A DNA stretch of 64,000 bases from Bacillus sp. FJAT-47783 (GCF_022808615.1 NZ_JAKZKS010000007.1:62001-126000); one strand, 5' to 3'; positions 19,222 through 29,046 are shown, numbered from the stretch's first letter. Translations and numbers: made by a program. Notes: generated by a model not told the origin, from the sequence alone.

Positions 19222-19611
19222 ATGATAGTCCTTATTCTTCGTCTTTTATTATTTGCGTTCATTGTATTTCTTATCTATCGTTTCATTAAATATTTTTTAA
19301 GCCCTAAACGAAAACTGGAATTAGCCTATGAACAAAAATCTTTCTATCTTTTAGATGACATTGAAAACGTCAGGAAAAATTTTCTTTTAACATACAAAGG
19401 AGCTTTATTTGAAGGGGAGAAATATTTAGGTACAACAGATCAATCATTTGAAGTCATCTCCATATTCATTTGGACTAAAACACCGAATCAACTGAAAGGG
19501 TTAAAGAAGGAGGATTTCCGTTTTATTGAGGAGACCTTAAAAAATAGCTATCCATATGCAAAAATCGATTGGAAAAGTCCCGTTAAAGAATTTCTTCAAA
19601 AAGAGAAATAG
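19222..19611 (+). CDS. ysdB: Sigma-W regulon membrane protein YsdB
   Basis: A 129-residue protein with one N-terminal membrane helix (about residues 2-23) followed by SPKRKLELAYEQKSFYLLDD and a soluble domain with NFLLTYKGALFEGEKYLGTTD, matching B. subtilis YsdB. The ATG at 19222 follows TTAGGGAGG at ten bases. Its molecular role is not established. It is controlled by the sigma-W promoter just upstream. Confidence 0.88.
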   Translation: MIVLILRLLLFAFIVFLIYRFIKYFLSPKRKLELAYEQKSFYLLDDIENVRKNFLLTYKGALFEGEKYLGTTDQSFEVISIFIWTKTPNQLKGLKKEDFRFIEETLKNSYPYAKIDWKSPVKEFLQKEK

Positions 19612-19624
19612 AAGGAATGTCCCA

Positions 19625-19665
19625 ACGCATATAGCGTGCCAAGCAATTCGGCTCGCTATATGCGT
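19625..19665. terminator. Long hairpin between convergent ysdB and ysdA
   Basis: ACGCATATAGCG and CGCTATATGCGT (12 perfect pairs) enclose a further GCC/GGC stem. It overlaps the ysdA stop codon and lacks a T-run in either direction, so it may end both transcripts or only stabilise their 3' ends. Confidence 0.6.
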
Positions 19666-19913
19666 AATAGGAATAAGATAAAAATATGCAAAATCGCCAA
19701 GAACGGAAAGCCATATTTGAACGATAAATGTTTTGTTTTATGTCGAAATGACCACATAGCAAAAGTCATAAAAATCGCCCCACCGAACCATGCCATCAAC
19801 CATAATGTTTTTTCTTTTATTCTCCATTCACCTCGTTTTGCTCTCATTTTATCTTTATACATCATGGCATAACCAACTATATTGATCGCTATGTAATAAT
19901 AGATTAATTCCAT
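19656..19913 (-). CDS. ysdA: DUF1294 small membrane protein
   Basis: An 85-residue protein with hydrophobic segments at about residues 3-18, 37-54 and 68-83, and the family signature YKDKMRAKRGEWRIKEKTLW. It corresponds to B. subtilis ysdA, located between rplT and ysdB. GAGGAG precedes the ATG. Function unknown. It starts about 50 bases after the rplT terminator, so some readthrough from the ribosomal operon or a promoter in the gap is needed. Confidence 0.83.
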   Translation of the reverse strand: MELIYYYIAINIVGYAMMYKDKMRAKRGEWRIKEKTLWLMAWFGGAIFMTFAMWSFRHKTKHLSFKYGFPFLAILHIFILFLLRI

Positions 19914-19965
19914 TATCTCCTCACCTTAATTGCCTCAGTATTCTGATAGATCAGCCTTATGAGAT

Positions 19966-20004
19966 TAAAATAAAAGACCACTCTCAAAGTAGAAGAGAAT
20001 GGTC
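19966..20004 (-). terminator. Terminator of infC-rpmI-rplT
   Basis: Minus strand AGACCATTCTC/GAGAGTGGTCT stem followed by TTTATTTT, 16 bases after the rplT stop. Confidence 0.85.
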
Positions 20005-20020
20005 TGACTAAATCAAAAGA

Positions 20021-20380
20021 TTATTTATTTAATTGAGCTTTTGCAGCATCAGCTAATTGAGCGAATGCTTTTTCATCGCTAACCGCTAATTCAGCAAGCA
20101 TTTTACGGTTCACTTCAATACCCGCTAATTTTAAACCGTGCATTAAACGGCTGTAAGAAAGACCGTTCATACGTGCAGCAGCATTGATACGAGTGATCCA
20201 AAGCTTACGGAAGTCGCGCTTTTTCTGACGACGATCACGGTAAGCATACATTAAAGATTTCATAACTTGCTGGTTAGCAACTTTATATAAACGATGTTTA
20301 GAACCGAAATAACCTTTCGCTAATTTAATCACTTTTTTACGACGTCTACGAGTAACAGTTCCGCCTTTTACGCGTGGCAT
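20021..20380 (-). CDS. rplT: 50S ribosomal protein L20
   Basis: 119 residues, beginning [16 protein letters not shown] and including [15 protein letters not shown] and the [19 protein letters not shown]-binding region. L20 is an early assembly protein of the large subunit. In B. subtilis it also represses its own operon by binding a leader that mimics its rRNA site. AGGAGGG precedes the ATG. It is the last gene of infC-rpmI-rplT. Confidence 0.97.
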   Translation of the reverse strand: MPRVKGGTVTRRRRKKVIKLAKGYFGSKHRLYKVANQQVMKSLMYAYRDRRQKKRDFRKLWITRINAAARMNGLSYSRLMHGLKLAGIEVNRKMLAELAVSDEKAFAQLADAAKAQLNK

Positions 20381-20409
20381 AAAAATTCCCTCCTAATCCT
20401 ATTTCTATA

Positions 20410-21148
<739 letters not shown>

Positions 21149-21199
21149 GAGCCACCTCCAAGGTTTTTTAACTGAATAGCGCACGTCGTTTTAAGCCGT

Positions 21200-21378
21200 T
21201 TTTAGGTTTTTCAAAACATACAAAAAACGCGTGAGTGCATACTACACCCACACGTTTGCATACGATACAAATTTAATAATATGCATAACCTGCTAACAGC
21301 AAGACGTTGCGTCAATCAGGTGAGAAGCGGGTGCTTCTGCTTCGTTTATTAGTTCACTATTCAATTTATATTTACCTT
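21200..21378 (-). ncRNA. L20-type leader of infC-rpmI-rplT
   Basis: The 5' leader of about 230 nt contains GAAGCAGAAGCACCCGCTTC close to its 5' end, characteristic of Firmicute infC leaders, and a terminator hairpin AACGTGTGGGTG/CACTCACGCGTT followed by TTTTTT (21256-21222). In B. subtilis L20 binds such a leader and promotes premature termination. The exact L20-binding fold was not modelled. Confidence 0.85.
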
Positions 21379-21382
21379 GCAG

Positions 21383-21412
21383 ATTATATCATAGGAAATG
21401 AACCTTTGTCAA
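21383..21412 (-). promoter_or_regulatory. Sigma-A promoter of infC operon
   Basis: TTGACA (21412-21407), 18 bases including TGA just before, TATAAT (21388-21383): both hexamers are consensus. Confidence 0.9.
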
Positions 21413-21476
21413 CATTTAATATTATTATTCAAACAACATTTTGTATTATACTACTAACAATCATATAATGCAACCA

Positions 21477-23408
21477 TTATTTTTTAGCATCTATCACTAT
21501 GCTTTGAACGAATTGCTCAAATCCTACCGTTTCAGATTTCTGTTCGCCATATTTTCTTACGTTTACTGCTTCTTCCCGAATTTCATTGTCCCCAACGACT
21601 AACATATAAGGGATTTTCTTCATTTGCGCTTCACGTATTTTATAGCCAATTTTTTCATCACGTGCATCTAGCTCAACCCGGATTCCTTCACGTTGCAGGC
21701 GTTCCTTTACTTGCTTTGCATAGTCTAAATGAACCGCTGGTGATACTGGAATCACTTGCACTTGAACTGGAGCTAACCACGTCGGGAACGCTCCTTTGTA
21801 TTCTTCAATTAAGAAAGCAACAAAACGTTCCATCGTTGAAACGACACCACGGTGGATTACAACGGGACGATGTTGTTTTCCATCTTCTCCTACATACGTT
21901 AAGTCAAAGCGTTCAGGTAATAAGAAGTCAAGCTGTACTGTTGATAACGTTTCATCTTTACCTAAAGCTGTTCGTACTTGTACATCTAATTTTGGACCAT
22001 AAAATGCCGCTTCACCTTCTGCTTCGTAATACTCTAAGCCAAGCTCATCCATCGCTGCTTTTAACATGCTTTGAGCTTTTTCCCACATCGCATCATCATC
22101 AAAATATTTTTCTTTATCTTCTGGGTCACGATAAGACAAACGGAAAGAATAATCGTTAATACCAAAATCTTTATATACTTCTTCAATTAAGCGAACGACA
22201 CGGATAAATTCTTCCTTAATTTGATCGGGACGAACAAAAATGTGTGCATCGTTTAATGTCATGCCACGTACACGCTGTAAGCCTGTTAGCGCACCCGACA
22301 TTTCATAACGGTGCATTGTACCAAGCTCAGCAATACGAATCGGTAATTCACGATAACTATGGATGTCATTTTTATACACCATCATATGGTGCGGACAATT
22401 CATTGGACGAAGGACAAGCTCTTCATTGTCCATTTCCATTTTCGGAAACATATCTTCTTGATAATGATCCAAGTGACCAGACGTTTTATAAAGGTCAACA
22501 CTTCCCAATACAGGAGTATACACGTGTTCATATCCAAGCTGAACTTCCTTGTCAACGATATAGCGCTCAATCGTACGTCGAATCGTCGCACCTTTTGGTA
22601 ACCAAAGGGGTAATCCTTGGCCAACTTTTTGGGAATTTGTGAACAAGTTAAGTTCTTTCCCTAATTTACGATGGTCACGTTCTTTCGCTTCTTCTAAAAG
22701 ACGGAGATGCTCTTTTAAATCTTCCTTTGTAAAAAAGGCTGTTCCGTAAATACGTTGAAGCATTTTGTTTTTACTATCTCCTCGCCAATACGCGCCTGCG
22801 ACACTTAACAACTTGAACTCTTTAATTTTTCCTGTAGAAGGAACATGTACGCCGCGACATAGGTCAAAGAATTCACCTTGCTCATAAATCGAGATCGGTT
22901 CACCTTCTGGAATATCATCTAATAATTCAAGCTTTAAATTGTCGCCCATTTCTTCGTATAATTTCTTCGCTTCTTCTCGGCTTACTTCTTTACGAATAAC
23001 AGCTAAATTTTCACCGACAATTTTCTTCATTTCTTTTTCAATTTTTGGTAAATCTTCTGGTGTAATCGCTTCTTCCATATCAATATCATAGTAGAACCCG
23101 TTTTCAATCACTGGTCCTATTCCAAGCTTAACATCTTTGTATAAACGTTTGATCGCTTGCGCCATTAAATGCGCTGTACTATGACGTAAAATTTCGAGCG
23201 CTTCGTCAGTGCCTTGTGTGATAATCTCAATCATACCATCTTGTTCAATCGCCGTTTTCAAATCAAGCGGTGTTCCGTTTAATTTCCCTGCGATCGCTTT
23301 TTTCTTTAAGCCAGGACTAATAGATGCAGCAATTTCTTCTGTCGTAATACCTTTTGGAAACTCCTTAACAGCTCCATCCGGGAATGTGATGTTTACAACT
23401 TCTGCCAT
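21477..23408 (-). CDS. thrS: Threonyl-tRNA synthetase
   Basis: 643 residues, the length of B. subtilis ThrS. Domains in order: TGS (1-60), N2 editing-like domain (about 70-235, with [15 protein letters not shown] and the [11 protein letters not shown] zinc/editing region), class II catalytic core with motif 2 ([21 protein letters not shown]), the catalytic zinc ligands including NCPHHM, and a C-terminal anticodon-binding domain (from about 540). It charges tRNA-Thr. AGGAGTG precedes the ATG. Controlled by the T-box directly upstream. Confidence 0.97.
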   Translation of the reverse strand: MAEVVNITFPDGAVKEFPKGITTEEIAASISPGLKKKAIAGKLNGTPLDLKTAIEQDGMIEIITQGTDEALEILRHSTAHLMAQAIKRLYKDVKLGIGPVIENGFYYDIDMEEAITPEDLPKIEKEMKKIVGENLAVIRKEVSREEAKKLYEEMGDNLKLELLDDIPEGEPISIYEQGEFFDLCRGVHVPSTGKIKEFKLLSVAGAYWRGDSKNKMLQRIYGTAFFTKEDLKEHLRLLEEAKERDHRKLGKELNLFTNSQKVGQGLPLWLPKGATIRRTIERYIVDKEVQLGYEHVYTPVLGSVDLYKTSGHLDHYQEDMFPKMEMDNEELVLRPMNCPHHMMVYKNDIHSYRELPIRIAELGTMHRYEMSGALTGLQRVRGMTLNDAHIFVRPDQIKEEFIRVVRLIEEVYKDFGINDYSFRLSYRDPEDKEKYFDDDAMWEKAQSMLKAAMDELGLEYYEAEGEAAFYGPKLDVQVRTALGKDETLSTVQLDFLLPERFDLTYVGEDGKQHRPVVIHRGVVSTMERFVAFLIEEYKGAFPTWLAPVQVQVIPVSPAVHLDYAKQVKERLQREGIRVELDARDEKIGYKIREAQMKKIPYMLVVGDNEIREEAVNVRKYGEQKSETVGFEQFVQSIVIDAKK

Positions 23409-23440
23409 GTGTCAATCACTCCTTTAAAATTTTTACAAAT

Positions 23441-23715
23441 AAAAAACTCGCCCCTATGAAAGGGACGAGTATTATGTACAAAAATCTCGTGGTTCCACCC
23501 TTGTTCCCATACAACAGAAATACTTAAATAAAATGTCGTACGGCTCAAGACACAGTAACGGGTGTTAAGCGTCAGCAATTACTAGGTGTACCGTTCACTA
23601 CTGAAGTTTAGAGGTGGTAAGAGCATTACTCGTGTTAGGAAGGTTTCAGCCTATGCCTTCCCTCTCTAGGAACCGCCTTAATACTCCCATGTCCTCATCA
23701 TAACTTGTTCATATG
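23441..23715 (-). ncRNA. T-box riboswitch (tRNA-Thr) of thrS
   Basis: The minus strand carries AAGGGTGGAACCACGAG (the T-box antiterminator core, near 23502-23486), then a terminator CTCGTCCCTT/AGGGGCGAG with a T-run (23470-23441). An ACC threonine codon sits in the specifier-loop position (23618-23616) on the 3' side of stem I. The 5' boundary is approximate. Confidence 0.93.
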
Positions 23716-23727
23716 AGGTTTACCCGT

Positions 23728-23756
23728 ATTATAGACGTTATTTTTAAAGAAATCAA
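23728..23756 (-). promoter_or_regulatory. Sigma-A promoter of thrS
   Basis: TTGATT (23756-23751), 17 bases, TATAAT (23733-23728) on the minus strand, just upstream of the T-box. Confidence 0.85.
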
Positions 23757-23763
23757 GACCTCT

Positions 23764-24609
23764 CTAAAAAGAAGCTTTCCGCTGATGAAAAGCATCCCTT
23801 GAATAGATTGACACTCTTTCTTGAAAAATATTTTGAATCGTCACAATCATCCCTTCGTCTTGTTCATCGGAATAAATGGATAATGTTTTTGGAGCCATTG
23901 ACACAAGAGGTGCAAGTAGCTTTGAATCAATATACATGGGATGCTGATAAATAAAATGGCGATCAATAAATGATTTCAATTCATTTGGGGTCAGTTCTTT
24001 CCATGTATCATTATAAATTAAAAAACTCGAATTATCTTGATGAAGAAGGTGCACTCCCTTTACTTTCGGCTCATGTTTTATGACGTATTCCCGTAAGCCT
24101 TGAATAAAATTTTGGTATTCTTGTTCCAACTTGTATTCTTCGATGGAAATTTCAACATATTCCGTTAATCGTTTTAAATAGTGATGAAGCCGAAAACGAA
24201 TAAATGAATCCATAAAAAACGTTAGTTCTGGACGAAGAAACCGTAGGAAGGATGTGTATAAAAATTGCTCTCTTGGTTCAAAATCTTTCACCTTCGGAAT
24301 TTCATCTCGTTCCCCTTCCATAATAGATTGTGCGATATGTAAAATTTGTTGTTGTTCATCTTCATCCGTATAATAAAACTTTTCTTTCATAATCGATAAT
24401 AGGAGTTGTGGTTCCTTTATTTTCGTTAAAAAAGTTAATAAAGTCGGGATTAACACATCTTGTAAAAAGTCTTCCCACCTGTCGCTCGTACAAGTAATAA
24501 TCGTATCTCTTTCTTGCCAAACGGTGTCATGTTCATTTTTTTCAGCTTCTAGTAGTAAATGTAAAATATATTCTGCTTCTTTTTTCGTTGAGAGTACAAT
24601 TTGAATCAC
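23764..24609 (-). CDS. ytxC: Sporulation protein YtxC
   Basis: A 281-residue protein, the same length as B. subtilis YtxC, found between dnaI and thrS as there. It has no obvious enzyme motif; it is rich in charged alpha-helix with a conserved FMDSFIRFRLHHYLKRLTEY central segment. The family is restricted to spore-formers and annotated as a sporulation protein, but I know of no defined molecular role. GGGGGGAG precedes the ATG. The 3' end lies within eight bases of the thrS -35. Confidence 0.82.
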   Translation of the reverse strand: MIQIVLSTKKEAEYILHLLLEAEKNEHDTVWQERDTIITCTSDRWEDFLQDVLIPTLLTFLTKIKEPQLLLSIMKEKFYYTDEDEQQQILHIAQSIMEGERDEIPKVKDFEPREQFLYTSFLRFLRPELTFFMDSFIRFRLHHYLKRLTEYVEISIEEYKLEQEYQNFIQGLREYVIKHEPKVKGVHLLHQDNSSFLIYNDTWKELTPNELKSFIDRHFIYQHPMYIDSKLLAPLVSMAPKTLSIYSDEQDEGMIVTIQNIFQERVSIYSRDAFHQRKASF

Positions 24610-24689
24610 TCATCTCCCCCCTTATTTGCCAACACCTGCTTCTATGTATATGGGAGACAAGTCATTTTTAGAAGTGAAACGAATGTCTT

Positions 24690-24775
24690 TATTCGGGGAC
24701 TTTTGTCGATAAGAAAGGCGCTCTTTGACTTTATTGGATGAAGGTTATTTGACGTGGAGGGGGTAGGTGGCTTTC
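24690..24775 (+). repeat. Degenerate intergenic repeat, copy 2
   Basis: Shares GAAAGGCGCTCTTT, CTTTATTGGATGAAGGTTA, TTTGACGTGGAGGGGG and GTGGCTTTCGCTGGACA-like segments with the copies at 40010 and 46584. It lies between ytxC and the dnaI terminator. Confidence 0.6.
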
Positions 24776-24824
24776 GCTGGACAAGCTCCATTCATTGCAT
24801 TTTAACGCTTTAGCGAATTCAAAC

Positions 24825-24850
24825 GAAAAAACCACTCAATTAAGAGTGGC
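24825..24850 (-). terminator. Terminator of dnaB-dnaI
   Basis: Minus strand GCCACTC/GAGTGGT stem, six-base loop, then TTTTTC, eight bases after the dnaI stop. Confidence 0.85.
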
Positions 24851-24857
24851 TTTTAAT

Positions 24858-25790
24858 TTACATTCTACGATTTCTTCCTTTTAATTCAACAGGAGTTGCT
24901 AAATATTTTATCCGTTCCATAATACGAAGCGCTTTGACTTCTTCCATTTCTCCACGTTGTGAGTATGTTAAATGATGTGTTAACTCATCAAAATCAAAAT
25001 TCGAAGTGAAAAATGTTGGTAAGTTTTCAAGCATACGAAATTGAAGAATGGTTCCTAATATATCGTCCCGTAGCCAACTTGACATCGATTCAGCTCCAAT
25101 ATCATCAAGCATTAATACTGGAACCTTTTTCACAGCTTCAATTTTTTCATTTAATGAATGATCATGAATTGACCCTTTTAATTCACGCATAAACTCAGGC
25201 ACATACACGAGCATCGATGAAACATTGTGCTCAGCTAGCTCATTCGCAATAGCCCCAAGCACAAACGTTTTTCCAACCCCAAAAGCACCGTATATATATA
25301 ATCCTTTTAACCGTTTATCACTTGAATATTGTTCAATAAAATCTTGAGCTAATGATACAACCTTTAAACGACTCGGCTCATCTAGCGCAATATCATCTAA
25401 ATGTGCATTTAATATATCCTTCGGAATGTACATACTTTTGACTAATGCCTCTTGACGTTTTCTCGCGTCATGGATCATTTTTTTTGAACATTCATTGTAC
25501 GCACAATCGATCGTTTTTCCTTGTATGATTAATGTTGGTGTATATCCTTTAATCATATTTTTACATTCAGTCAAATTCAGACATTGCTCACAGTTTTTAC
25601 TTTGCTGAACAAATTCATACAATTTCACAAGACTGCGGTCAATCATCGCGTTATCGACTTCATTCGAATGATCGTGTAAAAACTGTTGAATATGCGAATC
25701 TGCTAATACCATTTGCTTTAATTGCATAAAACGCTCATTGAAGTCCTGTCTACCAATGATATTCCTTAATGATTTTTCAATAGGCTCCAA
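24858..25790 (-). CDS. dnaI: Primosomal protein / helicase loader DnaI
   Basis: 310 residues (B. subtilis DnaI, 311). The N-terminal domain contains a zinc-type cluster CEQCLNLTECKNM plus CAYNECS (about residues 65-105) that binds the replicative helicase. The C-terminal AAA+ domain has Walker A GAFGVGKT (near 170), Walker B VLMLDDIG (near 228) and sensor-type residues. DnaI loads the DnaC hexameric helicase at the origin and at restart sites. It begins 17 bases after dnaB, as in B. subtilis. Confidence 0.95.
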   Translation of the reverse strand: MEPIEKSLRNIIGRQDFNERFMQLKQMVLADSHIQQFLHDHSNEVDNAMIDRSLVKLYEFVQQSKNCEQCLNLTECKNMIKGYTPTLIIQGKTIDCAYNECSKKMIHDARKRQEALVKSMYIPKDILNAHLDDIALDEPSRLKVVSLAQDFIEQYSSDKRLKGLYIYGAFGVGKTFVLGAIANELAEHNVSSMLVYVPEFMRELKGSIHDHSLNEKIEAVKKVPVLMLDDIGAESMSSWLRDDILGTILQFRMLENLPTFFTSNFDFDELTHHLTYSQRGEMEEVKALRIMERIKYLATPVELKGRNRRM

Positions 25791-25807
25791 AGGGCTATCC
25801 CCCTTTC

Positions 25808-27193
25808 TTATGATTTAGGTTTCTTTTTAAATTTTCGAATACGCGCTTCCAATTTTTTACGCTCTAATTCAAATGATTCATCTTCCAAGTTATGTTCTTC
25901 AACGATCTCTTCATTTTTCAACCATGAAGGGAGCTTTTCTTTTCGAACAATTTGTCTACGTTTCTTTTGTTTCGGTTTCGGTTCGGCCCATTCTTGATAT
26001 TGACGATGTTCTTTTTTCGCTAGTTCCATTGCATCTTTTACTGTTTTTACTCCTTTTCTTCCCCAATGGCTTGCGATTTTTTCTACATATGCTTTCGAAA
26101 GCTTCATATCTGTTTTTAGCATAACATAGTAAATAAGAACATTAACAACACCTGGAAGTAATTGAAATTTAAACATGACTTCTTCAATTATTTTTAAGTC
26201 TGATTGTGACGGTTCGATTCCACCTGATATATCAATTAAAAATTGACGAGGAGTAAGCGATTCAAGTTTTTCAATGAGTTCCCTATCTTTAACATCCAAG
26301 ACTTCATTCTTTTTTAAACGGTAAGGAAGGGGCTGGACTTTTTCCATTAACGCCGGAAGATCTTCCCCACATTCAAATTGATACCAATCCCTCGCTGATT
26401 TTCTCAATTGTTCAATATTGATTTCATCTCGTTCATCGACGGCATCCAAGACGACATTTTTCATATCAATTGGGCTAATGCCATATATATAGGCTAGCTT
26501 TTTAATCGCTTCTTTTACAGCTGGCGTAATCGCTTTTTTCGGGACTAAATTTTCCGATAACCCCGCTAAAAATAGTTGAAAATCAAATGTTTCGTCATGC
26601 ACGATAACAGACTTCCCATCCGAACGATTTATAAGCTCTTTCGTTAATATGCTTTCGTCATCTTCTGGAATTGTTTTCAGTTCAGACATGAGAATGGATT
26701 GAAACACTTCATTAAAATCCTTCGTTATATCTTTTACATTGTTCGGCATTTGGTTATCGGAGAAAAATTCTTTTAATTGTTGATAACGCCTTTTACCAAC
26801 ACGATTATATAAGTACACATTTAACATTCCATCGCTAAAAAACCACTTTGGGGATAATGGTGGCTGAAGCTCATAAATAAACTTTTTTGGATCTTCCGCA
26901 TCCATTTGATACGTATTTAATAGCCCCATTCCTTCTAATTTTAGACGTTCTTGATAAATTTCATTTAGCGGAAGCTGCATAATTGCCATTAAGGAGTGAT
27001 GTGTTGACTCCTCTGCAGATAGACGATTCTCCTCTAGTTCACTCCATAACGACATATATAAACTATAAGCTTTTGCTCCAACTAACGGTTGATATAACAA
27101 GGTTAAAATTTTCCGATCGTAATCATGCAACATACCATTGGATCGTACAACGTATCGGTCAATGGGAACAAGCTCCTTCCAATGATAATTCAT
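25808..27193 (-). CDS. dnaB: Replication initiation and membrane attachment protein DnaB
   Basis: 461 residues (B. subtilis DnaB, 472). It starts MNYHWKELVPIDRYVV and contains the N-terminal winged-helix dimerisation region (DRKILTLLYQPLVGAKA) and a C-terminal DDBH2 module (about residues 310-390, MFKFQLLPGVVNVLIYYVM) followed by a lysine-rich tail. It is the Firmicute co-loader that recruits the helicase with DnaD and DnaI. The gene is separated from nrdR by a terminator and a repeat, whereas the B. subtilis genes form one unit. Confidence 0.93.
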   Translation of the reverse strand: MNYHWKELVPIDRYVVRSNGMLHDYDRKILTLLYQPLVGAKAYSLYMSLWSELEENRLSAEESTHHSLMAIMQLPLNEIYQERLKLEGMGLLNTYQMDAEDPKKFIYELQPPLSPKWFFSDGMLNVYLYNRVGKRRYQQLKEFFSDNQMPNNVKDITKDFNEVFQSILMSELKTIPEDDESILTKELINRSDGKSVIVHDETFDFQLFLAGLSENLVPKKAITPAVKEAIKKLAYIYGISPIDMKNVVLDAVDERDEINIEQLRKSARDWYQFECGEDLPALMEKVQPLPYRLKKNEVLDVKDRELIEKLESLTPRQFLIDISGGIEPSQSDLKIIEEVMFKFQLLPGVVNVLIYYVMLKTDMKLSKAYVEKIASHWGRKGVKTVKDAMELAKKEHRQYQEWAEPKPKQKKRRQIVRKEKLPSWLKNEEIVEEHNLEDESFELERKKLEARIRKFKKKPKS

Positions 27194-27229
27194 ATTATAC
27201 TCAAACCTCCCACTTCCTCTACGTTTGTT

Positions 27230-27272
27230 TGAAAAGCGCAGGGGCGCCCTTTCTCACCCTCGGGCAAAAATT
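27230..27272 (+). repeat. Short intergenic repeat, copy 3
   Basis: TGAAAAGCGCAGGGGCGCCC followed by CACCCTCGGGCAAAAAT matches the first part of the repeats at 40010, 46584 and 50248. Only the left portion is present. Confidence 0.5.
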
Positions 27273-27286
27273 TCTTTCTTTAATTT

Positions 27287-27319
27287 TAAAAAAAGAGCTT
27301 AATTGCTCGTTAAGCTCTT
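27287..27319 (-). terminator. Terminator of nrdR
   Basis: Minus strand AAGAGCTTAA/TTAAGCTCTT perfect ten-pair stem followed by TTTTTT, beginning at the nrdR stop codon. Confidence 0.9.
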
Positions 27320-27777
27320 CAACGTTCTTTTTTAATTAATTCTTTTAGTTCTTCTATAAACACATTTATATCTTTAAATTGTCTATAAACGGAAGCAAAT
27401 CTTACATAGGCTACATCATCAACTTTAGCTAGACGATCCATCACCATTTCACCAATAGTATCGCTGCTAATTTCTGAAACACCTTGGTTTCGTAGCTCTT
27501 TTTCTATTTCTTGGACAATCTCTTCCAACTGCTTTAATGCTACCGGTCTTTTTTCACAAGCTTTAATTAAGCCGCGAAGCATCTTTTCACGACTAAATTC
27601 TTCACGTGTTCCCTCTTTTTTCACTACGATAAGAGGGATTTCTTCAACTTTTTCAAATGTTGTAAACCGATATTGACAGCTTTCACATTCCCTCCGTCTT
27701 CGAATCGATTTTCCTTCATCTACGGGACGTGAGTCTAATACTCTTGTCCCTTGATGATGACAGGAAGGACACTTCAT
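27319..27777 (-). CDS. nrdR: Transcriptional repressor NrdR
   Basis: 152 residues. The N-terminal zinc ribbon ([20 protein letters not shown] and CESC, residues 3-34) and the ATP-cone (about 49-139, with [20 protein letters not shown]) are both clear. NrdR senses ATP/dATP through the cone and represses ribonucleotide reductase genes. No NrdR boxes are evident near it, so its targets lie elsewhere. GAGCTGGTCGT precedes the ATG with only a weak ribosome site. Confidence 0.95.
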   Translation of the reverse strand: MKCPSCHHQGTRVLDSRPVDEGKSIRRRRECESCQYRFTTFEKVEEIPLIVVKKEGTREEFSREKMLRGLIKACEKRPVALKQLEEIVQEIEKELRNQGVSEISSDTIGEMVMDRLAKVDDVAYVRFASVYRQFKDINVFIEELKELIKKER

Positions 27778-27873
27778 ACGACCAGCTCCATTCTATACGA
27801 ATCACTTTTCCTACTAAACATCATATTAAAAAGAACGCCTTGATACAAGCATTAGAAAGTCCTTTACGTACTT

Positions 27874-28260
27874 TTACTTCTTTTCCAATTTCGGCAACTG
27901 CTCGTCTAGACGATTATATAATTCGACAATGATCGCTTTACTAAAACCAAAATCAAGTGGCCACAAAGTTTCAGTTGTCACCGTTAAATCAATGGCTGTT
28001 TCAAACGGACGAACCGTTACAACAGAAATAACCATAAACGCTTTTTTCTTCATTTGTATATCGACACTGATCTCTCCATGTTCTTCAGAAATGGACGAAA
28101 TGTGATAACCATCTAATTCGTTCAAAATCAATTGAATCGTTTCAAGAGCAGACTTCTTATTTACTTTATAATATTTACTCTTTAACTGTGGATCTTCGTG
28201 ATGTTCCCTCGTTTCTTGTTGTGTAGAAAATACGGATTGAATTTTTTGCGACACTTTCAT
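27874..28260 (-). CDS. Conserved cytosolic protein, function unknown
   Basis: A 128-residue soluble protein starting MKVSQKIQSVFSTQQETREH, followed by YYKVNKKSALETIQLILNEL and a beta-rich half (GEISVDIQMKKKAFMVISVV). The ATG at 28260 has GGAGG seven bases upstream; an upstream in-frame start lies inside the speD terminator. Similar proteins are annotated only as cytosolic protein in Bacillus genomes, commonly beside speD. No domain with known activity is recognised. It is flanked by speD and nrdR on the same strand. Confidence 0.75.
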   Translation of the reverse strand: MKVSQKIQSVFSTQQETREHHEDPQLKSKYYKVNKKSALETIQLILNELDGYHISSISEEHGEISVDIQMKKKAFMVISVVTVRPFETAIDLTVTTETLWPLDFGFSKAIIVELYNRLDEQLPKLEKK

Positions 28261-28309
28261 CGAAAAACCTCCATTATGCGTAAACCGACCTATGTTTATA
28301 TCATATAAC

Positions 28310-28340
28310 AAAAAAAGGTGCAGATTCATATCTGACACCT
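28310..28340 (-). terminator. Terminator of speD
   Basis: Minus strand AGGTGTCAGAT/ATCTGCACCT stem (one mismatch) followed by TTTTTTT, 20 bases after the speD stop. Confidence 0.85.
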
Positions 28341-28359
28341 CTAAACTATTCATACAATT

Positions 28360-28740
28360 TTATAATGCGTTTACTTTCCCTTGATTTACTTGAACTGGAC
28401 CCATTCCACGAGGAATTTCAATATTCTCACGCGTATCAGCACCAAGAGCCTCCGCAATATAGTCTGCTGCAACATTTGGGTTTAAATCACCGCATGTGTA
28501 AACATCAATGCTTGCATATCCATGTTCAGGAAAGCTGTGAATCGTTAAGTGCGACTCAGAAATAATGACTACACCACTAACTCCTTGTGGTGCAAACTTA
28601 TGAAAAGCTACTTCGCGAACTTCCGCACCCGATTTTAACGCTGCATTAACAAATGTTTTTTCAATAAAATCCATATCATTCAACTTATCAAAATCGCATC
28701 CCCATAACTCAGAGATAACGTGACGTCCCATTGTTTCCAT
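28360..28740 (-). CDS. speD: S-adenosylmethionine decarboxylase proenzyme
   Basis: A 126-residue class 1 AdoMet decarboxylase (B. subtilis SpeD, 126). The autocleavage motif [13 protein letters not shown] is present at about residues 61-73; the serine after Glu becomes the pyruvoyl group. CG in VYTCGD is the catalytic cysteine region. The enzyme makes decarboxylated SAM for spermidine synthesis. AAGGGGG nine bases before the ATG is the ribosome site and could be paired by the leader. In B. subtilis speD follows gapB in one transcript; here it also has its own promoter. Confidence 0.95.
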   Translation of the reverse strand: METMGRHVISELWGCDFDKLNDMDFIEKTFVNAALKSGAEVREVAFHKFAPQGVSGVVIISESHLTIHSFPEHGYASIDVYTCGDLNPNVAADYIAEALGADTRENIEIPRGMGPVQVNQGKVNAL

Positions 28741-28875
28741 CGTTATGGTCCCCCTTTAACTTTTATTTATGAATTCTTCGCACTACGGCATGTTTAACTA
28801 CCACGGGGGAAAGTTAGTCCAAAGAGGTCCTAACCCTTTAAGTAGTCACATTACCTTGCGTTTAAGAAGTTCACG
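28741..28875 (-). ncRNA. Candidate structured leader RNA of speD
   Basis: About 135 nt lie between the predicted start site and the speD ATG. Nested pairings on the minus strand: P1 GAAcTTCTTaaaCGCA (28872-28857) with TGCGAAGAATTC (28782-28771); P2 GACTAC (28847-28842) with GTAGTT (28801-28796); P3 GTTAG (28834-28830) with CTAAC (28817-28813). CCCCC at 28809-28805 can pair with the GGGGG ribosome site (28754-28750). It does not match any riboswitch class I recognise. Function is inferred from geometry only. Confidence 0.5.
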
Positions 28876-28881
28876 AAAAAT

Positions 28882-28910
28882 AGTATATATGGTTTATTTT
28901 GTTTTTGCAA
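28882..28910 (-). promoter_or_regulatory. Sigma-A promoter of speD
   Basis: TTGCAA (28910-28905), 17 bases, TATACT (28887-28882) on the minus strand. This gives speD a start independent of gapB, about 140 bases before the ATG. Confidence 0.75.
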
Positions 28911-29046
28911 CACACTTTTCTCAAAAAAAAATACTTTATCGTTAAAGGGTTAAGTTTTGCGGTGATTAATATTAACCTTTCCTAACCACAATGAATTATC
29001 CGACAGAAGTTAAATATCCTTATATACCGCACCGTATAACGAATGA

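Noticed and set aside
23393-23578. Minus-strand open frame upstream of thrS
   Set aside because: It lies inside the T-box leader and terminator; the sequence is explained by the RNA structure.
28741-28875. SAM riboswitch (S-box) upstream of speD
   Set aside because: The conserved S-box cores are absent; the leader's helices do not fit SAM-I, SAM-II or SAM-III as I know them.
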